A stretch of 64,000 bases of DNA from Xestospongia bergquistia (lineage: Eukaryota; Porifera; Demospongiae; Haplosclerida; Petrosiidae). The DNA lies in NCBI GenBank assembly GCA_963965975.1, contig OZ014419.1, forward strand, positions 1,612,001 through 1,676,000. Reading direction: 5' to 3'. Of the stretch, positions 23,472-36,056 are shown piece after piece. How positions within the stretch are numbered: position 1 is the stretch's first letter; each line of letters begins with the position of its first letter. A program made the translations under genes and the position numbers. The notes under the pieces were generated by a model that made no database searches, had not been told where the DNA came from, and was given only the letters and a program-made list of their open reading frames with translations.

Positions 23472-26166
23472 TTACGGAATCAATTGATCATCACGAGGTC
23501 TACCAGATTTTTTTATTAAAGCAATCAAATCTATCACAATAAAAACTGGAGAGAATAACATCAATATAAAACTTATGACTGTGACGACAACCAGCCACAG
23601 ATTGATTATAAGGATGACGTGAATGTTACTGATGATGAGAAACGCAATTGTAACAAGTGTTGTGATTCCGGCTCCTGTATTCATTGTAATCAATGTGACA
23701 TTACCATTATCATCATAGTCAAGTAATAAACTGGTAATAAATCCTCCCATCACAAAGTTATAAAACACAGCAAACATCATCATCAAAGGGACTTTGAGAG
23801 GATAGACGATCTTGGCTACAAAATTTGTATTTTCATTTCTAATTTTTGCTTCTTTTTTGACATCACGATAGTGAACATCCTCAAGCAATTTCTCTGATTT
23901 CTCACGTGCGTTAGATGAAACACCTTTACCCTGGAACACCGCTTCAGCAAAATCTGGTTCTTCCAATAGTCCAATCATATCAATGAAAAATCCAAGAGAA
24001 AATTGTTGTAGCCAATAGTAGTTCACCACAAAGAAAGAAACTACACCCATAAATGGAATGATCCAGCCACCAATCATTACGGCCCAAAGGAAAGGTGTAG
24101 CAATGTAGGTTCCTCCATTGATTGATTTATCTTCCTGCCATATTTTGAGACCCACAGCAATGACACAGAGTAGATGGACAAAGATCTGTATTAACACATG
24201 TAAGAAAAAACGAACAAATACTCTAGTGTAACTGCTATCATTAGTAGTTATTGAGGTTAGCCCACCAAGACTACGAATGGCACTTATAGTCATCACACTC
24301 CTTCCAATATAGACTGATAGAACAAGATAGAAACTGCCAACGATAAATAAACAAAAGCTAACTCTACTTTGTTCATTGGTTGGGTGAAAAGTACCTCCAC
24401 CCAAGAGCTCAAACAGATCAAGAATAATGAGTGGATAAATTAAAAGTTCACTCAAAACAGAACGAACCACTTCAAACCATTGATTAAACAACTTGATCCA
24501 TTTTGCTGGTAAGCGAAAACACGGACAACAACAACACAGTGGTGTCTTTGCAGTTCCTTCTTCGTTGTCATTTTCATCATCATCATTATCGTCATCATCC
24601 AAACTTTGGCCTTTACACCACTTATAGCATAGTCGACATGAGCCAAGCTCATAGTAGTACAAAAAAGCATCGATGCAAGCCAGCATGGTATTGGTAGTAG
24701 CTAAAATAATGTAAGCACTATTAAACAATCTGTTAGATGTGAATTGGGTGTTGACCAGTGAAAATAGTAATTGAAAGAGTGTTACAAACAACTCTATAAA
24801 CACCCATATATCGCTCAAAAGCCTTGGCAAACCTGGCATGAGAAATTTTCGTGACATTAGTGATCCAATATTCGATCCTTCTTTTAGATTTTCTGACATT
24901 TGAGGTGGCTGTAAAATAGCAGGATATTTTATGAAGCTTAAATTGACATCAAAAAAGCTTTGAACAATCTTCTTGCTTGTTGGCATTTTAGATTGATCCT
25001 CGTCACCAATTGGACTATATCCATTGGTATCTTTCTTTGTCTTGTTAATTTGCTTGACCATACTTTTGAGAGCATTGATAGTTCTCTTTCTCACTGAAGG
25101 AGACATTGATTGGTAACTAAAGGATTAAAAAATATAGACATTGCGGATATTCTACTACCATACATGAAAAATGATATTGTGGTTCATGTAAGTTATTAGT
25201 CAAATTAGCCAGCTACAAATTGGTGGGTAATTACTATGGTTTTCCTCTTCTTGGAATCACCAGAAGTTGATTGTCGATTTTTATCAGTGTATAATGTATA
25301 TAGTTGTTATACATAATACAATTAAAAGAACATACACTTGATAACTAATTGATGTGTGGGGGTTTAAATAGTTATACATCATGTAATTAACATAACATAT
25401 ACTCTATAGCTAATTGATGTGTGGATGTATTACTATTATAAATCACAAAATACCTGTTGTTGGGAACCATTTGCATTTCTTCCACCTCATTAATCTACAT
25501 TGAAATAATATGAATAATAGCAAAGCAAACAATTTACTTACTAATGGTTTGTCTTCATATGGGTCATCATCATCATCATCCTGTATATTATTAAAATTGA
25601 AATAAAATCATTGAGTGTTAGCTTACTTTAAAGTAATCTTTTTCAAATTGTGCCTTTGGTATAACAAGTTCTTCATGATCAGATGGACTATCTTCTGGTG
25701 GTTGTGGAGGAGGTTCCTCCGATGGACTATCTTCTGGTGGTTGTGGCAGAGGTTCCTCCGATGGACTATCTTCTGGTGGTTGTGGCAGAGGTTCCTCCAA
25801 TGGACTATCTTCTGGTGGTTGTGGAGGAGGTTCTGACTGGCTTGGAGCCTCTGGTTGCACTGTAATAGTTGGTGGCATTGACTTTCTTCTATACTCAGGC
25901 TCTGGTTGATCACGAGACACTGCAGGACCAAGTGACTGAGCCTCTGGTCGCACTGTAAGAGTGGGTGACATTGACTTTCTTCTAGGTTCTGGTTGATCAC
26001 GAGGTTCAGTGGGAGTGGGTGTCAGTGTTCTTCTTCTAGTTGGCCTTGTTAGGACAATAGTTTTGCCTGTTTTACCATCACTTGATTCATCTTTTGTAAA
26101 TAAATAAACATAATATATATATATATATAGTAATAATAATAACTTACCTTTTCCTGGAAAAGACAT
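23472..26166 (-). CDS. Multi-pass membrane family, inverted member with Pro-rich repeat N-terminus
   Basis: Five exons join in frame: 26166-26148, 26090-25627, 25580-25542, 25494-25454 and 25116-23472, for 735 residues. The first 170 residues are unlike other members: a Thr/Pro/Arg region (RRRTLTPTPTEPRDQPEP), two RRKSM motifs that look like basophilic kinase sites, then four 13-residue PPQPPEDSP-type repeats and an acidic run of Asp. The last exon begins MSPSVRKRTINALKS and encodes the family core: KYPAILQPPQMS, about nine helices, an Asp/Glu-rich loop and a Cys cluster (LCCCCPCF) before the amphipathic KWIKLFNQWFEV. The Cys cluster could be palmitoylated (inference). Intron phases 1, 0, 0, 2 equal those of the other members. 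Confidence 0.85.
25690..25845 (-). repeat. 39-bp coding tandem repeat (four copies)
   Basis: Four copies of a 39-bp unit encode PPQPPEDSP(S/L)EE-type 13-mers in exon 2 of the inverted family member. The plus-strand reading of the same repeat gives spurious Trp-rich open frames. Confidence 0.9.
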
Positions 26167-27370
26167 TTTAATTTTATCATTTATGATATCGACTTTTGTT
26201 AAAACTATGCAGGAGTGCAGTACCTGCTACCTAGACTAAGGGCAGGTTCATCAGTAAATGTGGTTATTTATGTAGTTTCGATTATAATTAACTTATTATA
26301 CATTTCCTGTCCTGGTTATAATTAAGCTGTATAACTGCACAGAAATGGAGACTCCAAGTTATGTAATCACAGAGAGTATTAATAATATATAATATTATTA
26401 TTATTATTATTATTAATTCATGTGTTATATATAATTGCTGTTCAAATTGAGTGAGGTTCAGGCAGTGCTTATTAATTCATCTTGCAAGGAGTCCATAGTT
26501 TAGCTCAGTGGTATGCTGTTTAATGATATAGCAGAGTTAACTGATAAACCAGTACTGATAACAATACACATATTATTTATTACAATGTTAAATTTATAGT
26601 ATTTATTGAGATCTGTTGATGCCATACTCTTTAACAATGAACATACTTTCAAGACTATATTGTCATAATTTCCATGCATGTATTGCTAGCTTAACTCTGC
26701 AAAATTCAGTACTAGTCAGTATTAATAAATAAATACATACATATATATATTCGCACATACACACACACACATATACATCTTATATAATAAGCGTTTATAT
26801 TTATTTACAAGATATAATATGCTATATCATCATTATACTATACTATATTACAATTCAAGAGAACACTATTTTCTAAGTAAACAAATTATACAATGAGTAA
26901 TTCACATAAATTCTAGATTCTATATATGTAATGTACCCATGTAAGCTACAAATTAACTGTTACTATAACTGAACATTGTTATGAGGATCATGATATTCTT
27001 TTCTTTTCTGCTTGTTGCATGAGATTAGAAGTATATGTATACCAATATGACATAGATCAAATCTAATATTCACACAAGCATTTGTTCCAGCTAGGAGAGT
27101 GTTCATAGTTAAAAGAAATAGTAGATGGTCTACATACTGAGAGTCATCCATTATACAATTACATCATTAATGAGACTATGCCGTCACTGTCATATAGTAA
27201 CACTAGCTACACTGAGCTTAATTAAATTTACACTAGAACTAAACATGTTTGTTAACATAGTAATGTAACCCATAGTTACTTCAGTTGTGGTTTATACTCA
27301 CCTTTTATTCATTTATACTAAGCTTTTATTCTAAGTTATCAGTGGCAGACATAACAGTACAAGCAGTATC
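26167..27370. other. Divergent intergenic region, 1.2 kb
   Basis: This region separates two divergent family members. It contains a TTA run (26394-26415), CA/TA dinucleotide tracts near 26745-26775, and a dispersed repeat (26880-26925) whose second copy is near 47826. Both promoters presumably lie here, but no defined site is visible. Confidence 0.5.
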
Positions 27371-29771
27371 ATGTCTACCTGGATCTCTCAAGATGATGAC
27401 AAGAAGGACACTGGTTTTGTACTGCACTTCACTACAACAGATGATCATGAAGATGATAAGAATTTAGAGCAGAATCCTGAAAGTGAAGAGTATGAAACAG
27501 GAGAAGTTATATCACAGATGAGCTTACATCTATTATCAATGACTCATCAGACATTTGTAAATGTTGTTCAGTTTGATCAAGGTCAGTTGTCTTTATCAAA
27601 TATTTATACTAAACATATAATTATATATTATAATAATATGTATACACAAATAGAAGATATAAAAGAAGACATTCAAGTGAAACGTGGAAAAACTCTTGTG
27701 TTTCGTAAGCCAAGATCAAAATCTCACCGTCGCCTGCAACCAGAGGTAATATGTCTATTCTCACTTCCAAATCATCCATTTGTTTTATTAAGAGTTCTGA
27801 ACTTGAAGAAGATACAGTACAGCTGGTAAGACCTTACCATACTAGTACAATGCTATATGTCTATTATTTACTATATTCTATTTTAGATCAATGAAATTGA
27901 TGATATCTCAAATGAAAGCAGGTATGTCGGTGTGTCACAGTTTGTAGTATGATTATTTTCTAATTTCAAAAGCTTACATTAAACTGGCAAATTATTTGCT
28001 CTAGTTACTTTAAATAAACAGAAATACCAAAGTTTGTTTGCATAGCAACCACAAATTACATTATTCCTCGAAATATGGCACTTATATATTAGGTTGCGTG
28101 AACTATTGATTTGTAGTATGTTTGTAGGACTTCAACCACTAGCTTTGTCTGTTATACTACAATTCCAGGAAATATGTTGAAACATGCACTTTATACACAA
28201 ATATAGTTACAACATAATTTTTTAATTTCTTATATAGTTATGAGCCCAAGCCTGTAGCCAAACAAGACAGGGTTACATCAACTCTTCAAGAATTGGCTAA
28301 ACATATAGACACTCCTACAAAGAAGAGTTGTTTGGAGAAAACTATTGAAGTTATTTCAGATCCTGAGTCATGTCCAATTAAATGTCCGGCTATTTTGGAA
28401 CCTCCAAAATTATCTGATACTCTTCGTCGTGGAAAGCATTTGGGTTGTTTCATGTCTCGTTTCTTTCTTCTCCCAGTCATGCCTAGGATTGTTGGAGATA
28501 TTTGGTTTTTAGTAGAGCTTCTAATAGCATTGATATTATTCATTTTATCCTTGATCAATATCCAATATATATCTAATAGGGTATTTATTGGTCTCACTAT
28601 TACAACAACAGCTATTATATCAATTCTGACTTGTGTCGATGCTGTTTTGTACTTCTATGAACTTCGTTCATGTAAGCTGTGCTATCAATTCTATAAAGGT
28701 CAAAATATGAGTCATGATATTGAAAAAAAGGTGTTATGTTTTTGTTGTCCATGTATACCAACAAAATTGGTTAAGCTATTCAATAGATGGTATGAGATCA
28801 TTCGTACTATATTAACTGAATGTTTGATGTATCCACTTCTTGTTGTTTGTCTCTTTGAGCTCCTCAATAATGGTTCATTTCATTATAAAGGACATAACAC
28901 AATCACCTTCAGTATCTTTGTCATTGCTTGTTTCTACATTGTTATGTCAGTCTATATTGTACGACCAATGATGGCTACAATAACTGTTGTTCGACTTCAA
29001 AGACTAACCTCAACAACCACTAATGATAGCAGTTATACTAGAGTATTTCTTGTGTTTCTCTTACATGTGTTAGCACAGATCTTTGTCCATCTACTGTGTG
29101 TCATTGTTGTGGGTCTCAAAATATGGCAGGAACAATCAACGAATGGAGGAACCTATAATGCTACAGCTTTCCTTTGGGTCGTAATGATTGGTGGCTGGAT
29201 CATTCCATTTATGGGTGTAGTTTCTTTCTTTGTGGTGAACTACTACTGGCTACAACAATTTTCTCTTGGATTTTTTGTCGATATGATTGGACTATTGGAA
29301 GAACCATATTTTGCTGAAGCAGTACTCCAGGGTAAAGGTGTTTCATATAGTGAGCAAGAAAAATCAAAGAACTTGCTTGAGGATGTTTGCTATCATGATG
29401 TCAAAAAAGAAGCTAAAATTAGAAATGAAAGAACCAATTTTGTAGCCAAAATCATCTATCCTCTCAAAGTCCCTTTGATGATAATGTTTGCTGTGTTTTA
29501 TAACTTTGTGATGGGAGGATTTATTACAAGTTTATTACTTGACTATGATGATAATGGTAATGTCACATTGATTACAATGAATACAGGAGCTGGAATTACA
29601 ACACTTGTTACGATTGTGTTTCTCATCATCAGTAACATTCATGTCATCCTTATAATCAATCTGTGGCTGATTTCCATGATCGTCACGTCTTTTCTATTGA
29701 TGTTGTGTTCTCCAGTTCTTGCTGTGATAGGGGTGGTTATTATCATTAAAAAATGCACACATCATACATAA
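27371..29771 (+). CDS. Multi-pass membrane family, member A of second group
   Basis: Exons 27371-27581, 27654-27745, 27793-27825 (a 33-bp microexon), 27887-27921 and 28238-29771 join in frame for 634 residues. The N-terminus is acidic (TTDDHEDDKN, SEEYETGEVIS) and contains VVQFDQ, the same exon 1 ending (phase 1) as IEFDQ in the tandem units. The last exon carries CPAILEPPKLS, about nine helices, a Cys cluster (VLCFCCPC) and the motifs GGWIIPFMG, NYYWLQQFSLG and IYPLKVPLM, ending KKCTHHT. Function and family name are unknown. Plus-strand orientation is shared with the next two members. Confidence 0.85.
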
Positions 29772-29930
29772 TTGATACACCAAACTGACAGTCAAATATT
29801 GTTTTATTTACTATATAGATCTAGTAGATTTAGTATATAGATGTTGAGGAATTTTAAGAACAATATAATTATTAATTTTAATAATAGAAGTTAATATTAA
29901 GTAACATGTTACTTCCGGGTGCTCTCAGGT

Positions 29931-30947
29931 ATGTCTGCTCTTGATGATGATGATAACAAAGAAGATGTTGGTTTTGTACTGCACTTCACTACAACAGATG
30001 ATCATGAAGATGACAAGAGTCTAGACGAGATTCCTGAAGATGAAGAAGAGCATGAAACAGGAGAAGTTATATCACAGAAGAGCTTGCATCTATTATCAAT
30101 GACTCATCAGACATTTGTAAATGTTGTTCAGTTTGATCAGGGTCAGTCAAGTTGCCTCGATCAAACATTATTAGTTAATCTATATTTATACACTCATGAT
30201 CAATATGTGTAGTTTTTATTGTATGTAATGATATATACACAATATATAGAGGATACAAAAGAGAAAGATGATCAAGAAAAACGTGGGAAAACTCTTGTGT
30301 TTCGTAAACAAAGATCACAATCTCGTGGTCGTCTCCAACCAGAAGTAAGTTTATAATCACTTCCAACTTGTGTTTTTATTTTTATAAAGAATTCTGAACT
30401 TGAAGATGATACAGTACACACTAATATGTTTTATTTACTATATTATATTTTTAGATTAATGAAATTGAAAACATATCAAGAGAAACCAGGTTTGTCACAA
30501 TAAATAATTTTATTTTAATTTTTAACGTGTTTATTTTCTCAAGCAAAGCATTTGTTTTTGCTGGCCAGTTTGACAAATACCTAAGTGTATAAGCATAGTA
30601 ACTATAAGTTAGGCCATTCCTTGAATTTGACACTTTTATGTATTCTATTGATGAAAAGCTTCTAACAAATAGTGTTAAACTTCATCTGGTAACCATAGTG
30701 ACTATCGGCCATATCCTTACTTACACATGCACTTTACAAACTTAATATAATTATCATACTCTTCCTGTGCAGTTATACACAAAATCAAGTTTCTTCAATT
30801 CTTCATAAAGTTGACAAACCCTCAAAGAAAACTCATTTACAAAAGGCTGTTAAAGTTATTTCAGACTGTGAATTATGTCCTCTATTCCTGGTTCTTGTTG
30901 TGATAGGTGTGGTTCTTGTTATAAGAAAGTACAAACATCATACATAA
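29931..30947 (+). CDS. Truncated family member: N-terminus fused to last helix
   Basis: Exons 29931-30141, 30250-30344, 30455-30489 and 30773-30947 join in frame for 171 residues. All N-terminal exons match the neighbouring members. In the last exon the sequence jumps from ISDCELCP (the position of CPIKCPAIL) straight to LFLVLVVIGVVLVIRKYKHHT, the final helix and tail. About 1.35 kb coding for eight helices is missing, yet the frame is kept to the stop. The 33-bp microexon is still recognisable (30392-30420), but its donor agctggtaag has become acacactaat; skipping it preserves frame. The result would be a small single-pass protein. It could be a functional derivative or a decaying copy. Confidence 0.65.
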
Positions 30948-32267
30948 CTGACTCTGTAATCAAACTAATTAAATATTTTAATAATTGTTTTAAATTTTTT
31001 TGTTGTATGTATTACTTTTGTTTCTACAAACATCTTTGTAATTTTTTGACGGGAAGTTTATAGAGTACATAATTTGATTACACTGTTCACGTTGAGAGTA
31101 ACCATTAACTCAGTAACTAACACTCTATATATATATTGGTATATATATATTGGTATATATATATTGGTATATATATTGGTATATATATATTGGTATGTAT
31201 ATATTGGTATATATATTGGTATATATATATTGGTATGTATATATTGGTATATATATTGGTATATATATTGGTATATATATACTGGTATATATATATTGGT
31301 ATATATATATTGGTATATATATTGGTATATATATATTGGTATATATATTGGTATATATATTGGTATATATATATTGGTATATATATATTGGTATATACAT
31401 TGGTATATATATTGGTATATATATTGGTATATATATTGGTATATATATATTGGTATATATATATTGGTATATATATATTGGTATATATATTGGTTCCAAC
31501 ACATATATGTCTACTTGTTATAATCATCAACATCATTAGATGGCTTTTGTGTTCATTCACACGTGTGTATTAAATGAAAGCTAGTGTTCTCAGAAAATGG
31601 TTTATTCATATTGATATAGGAGTCTTTAGTAGTATGAGGATTTTTTAAGAGTTTCTCTCGTTCCTTTAGCACTTACTATATATTGTACAACAACACTAGC
31701 TGTTTATGATCACTTCAAAAATGAAGTATGATCAGTTAACGGATTACAAAATGGAGTGTGTTGTCAATTCAAAAACATGCATAATCATACTCCATGATTT
31801 ATTATTTCCCTGTGACACTTATTTCCAGATTGTTGAAATTATATATTAATATTTTATAACTTATATTAACAGGAATGATGTTCATAAAATATATTATTAT
31901 AAGAGTAAATCAATTTACATAATGAAAATCATCCATAATTTTTTTTTAATTGGCACTATGTATCAAGCAATAGGGTCATTCTAGATATAGTATTGTAATA
32001 AGTTTCTTTGTGACTCAACCAACAAATTATACATAGAGCTTGTATAGAGAGTGAGATACAAGGATAAACAGACAGTTATAGACTAATTGACTAGAACATA
32101 ACAATGTGAGTACAATATAGTCAGTCAATTTTCTTAAGGGCTACACTATAGTTATTAAGTGACATCAGAGAATCTTTAATAATGTATTTTAGTTATGATT
32201 CAGTTGTGGTTTATGTCCAGGGATAGTATATTTCAGAGAGTTTGTAGATACAATTTGTGTCAGGATT
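30948..32267. other. Intergenic with TATATATTGG satellite
   Basis: It contains the satellite array at 31124-31495 and AT-rich sequence. Two direct words, atcacttcaaaaatga and caattcaaaaacatgca, lie near 31710-31780. No gene is supported. Confidence 0.6.
31124..31495. repeat. ATATATATTGGT minisatellite (about 370 bp)
   Basis: About 27 tandem copies of a 12-14 bp unit, ttggtatatata(ta), occur with occasional tgt or tac variants. The unit length lets all six frames stay open, which yields repetitive YIYWY or NIYIPIYI-type frames on both strands; these are artefacts of the repeat. Confidence 0.95.
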
Positions 32268-34648
32268 ATGTCTGGTCTTAATGATGACAAGAAGGGTGAT
32301 GGTTTTGTACTGCATTTTACTTCAACAGATGATCATGAAGAAGACAACCTGAGTAGTCCTGAAGATGAAGAAGAGCATGAAACAGGAGAAGTTATATCAC
32401 AGAAGAGCTTGCATCTATTATCAATGACTCATCAGACATTTGTAAATGTTGTTCAGTTTGATCAGGGTCAGTCAAGTTGCCTCGATCAAACATTATTAGT
32501 TAATCTATATTTATACACTCATGATCAATATGTGTAGTTTTTATTGTATGTAATGATATATACACAATATATAGAGGATACAAAAGAGAAAGATGATCAA
32601 GAAAAACGTGGGAAAACTCTTGTGTTTCGTAAACAAAGATCACAATCTCGTGGTCGTCTCCAACCAGAGGTAAGTCTCTAGTGACTTCTAATGAAAACTA
32701 GCTTATATTCTTATTTTTATAAAGGATTCTGAACTTGGAGATGATACAGTACAGCTGGTAAGACCTTAGTATGCTAGTTCACAATATTATTATATTATGT
32801 TATATTTTAGATCAATCAAATTGATGATATCTCAAATGAAACCAGGTAAATCAATTTGTAGTGTATTTTTCTTTTTAAAAGCTTGCATTAAAGTAAATAA
32901 AGCATTTGTCTCAGTTTGTCTTTAATAATCAAATACATGAAACAGGTCTCCTTGCATAGCAACTGTTGAAATTTGTCATTTGTAAGTATTCTGGTAGTAA
33001 AATGCGTTTATAAGGCTTTTACTAAGAATTAATTAATTTTAATTAGTCTGGTAACCATAGTAACCATCTACTCTAAGAAATATTATGAACCATGAACTCT
33101 ATACATATATAGCATCCCTTTGTTATTTATAGCTATGAACAAAACCGAGTTACATCAACTCTTCAAGAATTGACTAAACATATAAACAATCTCACAAAGA
33201 AGAGTTGTTTGGAGAAAACTATTGAAGTTATTTCAGATCCTGAGTCATGTCCAATTAAATGTCCAGCTATTTTGGAACCTCCAAAATTATCTGATACTCT
33301 TCGTCGTGGAAAGCATTTGGGTTGTTTCATGTCTCGTTTCTTTCTTCTCCCAGTCATGCCTAGGATTGTTGGAGATATTTGGTTTTTAGTAGAGCTTCTA
33401 ATAGCATTGATATTATTCATTTTATCCTTGATCAATATCCAATATATATCTAATAGGGTATTTATTGGTCTCACTATTACAACAACAGCTATTATATCAA
33501 TTCTGACTTGTGTCGATGCTGTTTTGTACTTCTATGAACTTCGTTCATGTAAGCTGTGCTATCAATTCTATAAAGGTCAAAATATGAGTCATGATATTGA
33601 AAAAAAGGTGTTATGTTTTTGTTGTCCATGTATACCAACAAAATTGGTTAAGCTATTCAATAGATGGTATGAGATCATTCGTACTATATTAACTGAATGT
33701 TTGATGTATCCACTTCTTGTTGTTTGTCTCTTTGAGCTCCTCAATAATGGTTCTTTTTATTATAAAGGACATAACACAATCACCTTCAGTATCTTTGTCA
33801 TTGCTTGTTTCTACATTGTTATGTCAGTCTATATTGTACGACCAATGATGGCTACAATAACTGTTGTTCGACTTCAAAGACTAACCTCAACAACCACTAA
33901 TGATAGCAGTTATACTAGAGTATTTCTTGTGTTTCTCTTACATGTGTTAGCACAGATCTTTGTCCATCTACTGTGTGTCATTGTTGTGGGTCTCAAAATA
34001 TGGCAGGAACAATCAACGAATGGAGAAACCTATAATGCTACACCTTTCCTTTGGGTCGTAATGATTGGTGGCTGGATCATTCCATTTATGGGTGTAGTTT
34101 CTTTCTTTGTGATGAACTACTACTGGCTACAACAGTTTTCTCTTGGATTTTTTGTCGATATGATTGGACTATTGGAAGAACCAAATTTTGCTGAAGCAGT
34201 ACTCCAGGGCAAAGGTGTTTCATATAGTGGGCAAGAAAAATCAAAGAACTTGCTTGAGGATGTTTGCTATCATGATGTCAAAAAAGAGGCTAAAATTAGA
34301 AATGAAAGAACCAATTTTGTAGCCAAAATCATCTATCCTCTCAAAGTCCCTTTGATGATAATGTTTGCTGTGTTTTATAACTTTGTGATGGGAGGATTTA
34401 TTACAAGTTTATTACTTGACTATGATGATAATGGTAATGTCACATTGATTACACTGAATACAGAAGCTGGAATTACAACACTTGTTACAATTGCGTTTCT
34501 CATCATCAGTAACATTCACGTCATCCTTATAATCAATCTGTGGCTGATTTCCATGATCGTCACATCTTTTCTATTGATGTTGTGTTCTCCAGTTCTTGCT
34601 GTGATAGGCGTGGTTATTATCATAAAAAAATGCACACATCATACATAA
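32268..34648 (+). CDS. Multi-pass membrane family, member C of second group
   Basis: Exons 32268-32466, 32575-32669, 32725-32757 (33-bp microexon), 32811-32845 and 33133-34648 join in frame for 625 residues. The terminal exon is almost identical to member A (about ten residue differences by eye), and exons 1-2 are closest to the truncated member next door, so the locus looks mosaic. Topology, Cys cluster and motifs are as for member A. It ends KKCTHHT. A second, broken copy of the last helix follows the stop codon. Confidence 0.85.
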
Positions 34649-34674
34649 TTGACATACCAAACTGACAATAAGTG

Positions 34675-34756
34675 TTTTCTGTTAATAGTGTGTTCTCTGG
34701 TTCTTGCTGTGGTAGGTGTGGTTATTGTTGCAAGAAAATATGGACATTATAATTAA
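34675..34756 (+). pseudogene. Orphan last-helix fragment of the membrane family
   Basis: The codons from 34691 read CSLVLAVVGVVIVARKYGHYN then TAA. They align with CSPVLAVIGVVIIIKKCTHHT of members A and C. No upstream exon is attached, so this is the remnant of a further family copy just beyond member C. Confidence 0.7.
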
Positions 34757-35392
34757 TACTACAAATTGATGATCAAAACATTTTGATTTGTAAAGTTTAG
34801 TTTTTACTTTATTACATTTGTTTCTCCAAAACATGTCTGTAATTTTTAAGACATATAATTATATGAATAGTTTCTGACAATAAACCTTTACATAAAGAAA
34901 ATCTCTTCAAGTAATAACAAGCTATCATCAAATGACTATAATAAATAAAAACTCCTTTACTAAATATTTTGTGTATCAGAATTAGATTGAGACTTAGTCC
35001 AATATAGGAATAAAAAATGCTTATTGTCATAAGTACTTTAATATTGTTACATTGTCAAAATTGATCAACCATTGTTTAATTTCTATACATTATCAGCAAA
35101 TTTTGAAACTGATCAGACACATAGAACTATGCAATCCATTAAAAAGCTTATGGAATACACCATGATAGCTGCCTCTTGCATACATATATTGTATTGTTAT
35201 ATTATTGTGATAGAAAATTATTGACACTGCAACCTATCTAGTTTGGAATTTTTTGATAGAAAATTTATAAATAGACATTGACTTACAAGTATATTTTTTT
35301 CCAGTAAAAACTTGTAGAATAGTTATAGTCATACTAACGAGCGCCGTTAATGAGATTCATAGACGATATGATCACGCCCCACAAGACCATTT

Positions 35393-35710
<318 letters not shown>

Positions 35711-36056
35711 ATATTATAAATGACACCGTGATTAATAAATCCATTACTATTTTGTCAAACAAAACTAATGATTGGCATACCCCATCAAACTCTATCTCTA
35801 TTGATAATGTACATTGCACTTATTAGTATAGAACCAGCACAAGTGAAGAGTTGATAGTTTAATATACTCTTCTCCCCAGCAACCAGTGGAATATCTCAAA
35901 TGCACTTATAAGCATCTTCTAGCTGGGTTTTGTATACCAAGTTATCAACAAATAATTGTGTTGTACATAAAAAATAGTAAATAATAATTATAAAAACTGT
36001 TATTATTAAAATGATCATAATCATATATTGTTGTTTGTGTATATTTGCAGAATATT

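Noticed and set aside
25615-25865. Trp-rich plus-strand protein (TIFWWLW repeats)
   Set aside because: It is the antisense reading of the 39-bp repeat in an exon of the minus-strand family member, whose splice phases are all consistent.
31058-31573. Five overlapping open frames of 125-149 codons on both strands (YIYWY / NIYIPIYI type)
   Set aside because: They are produced by the ATATATATTGGT satellite, whose unit contains no stop in any frame; no splice or start context supports a gene.
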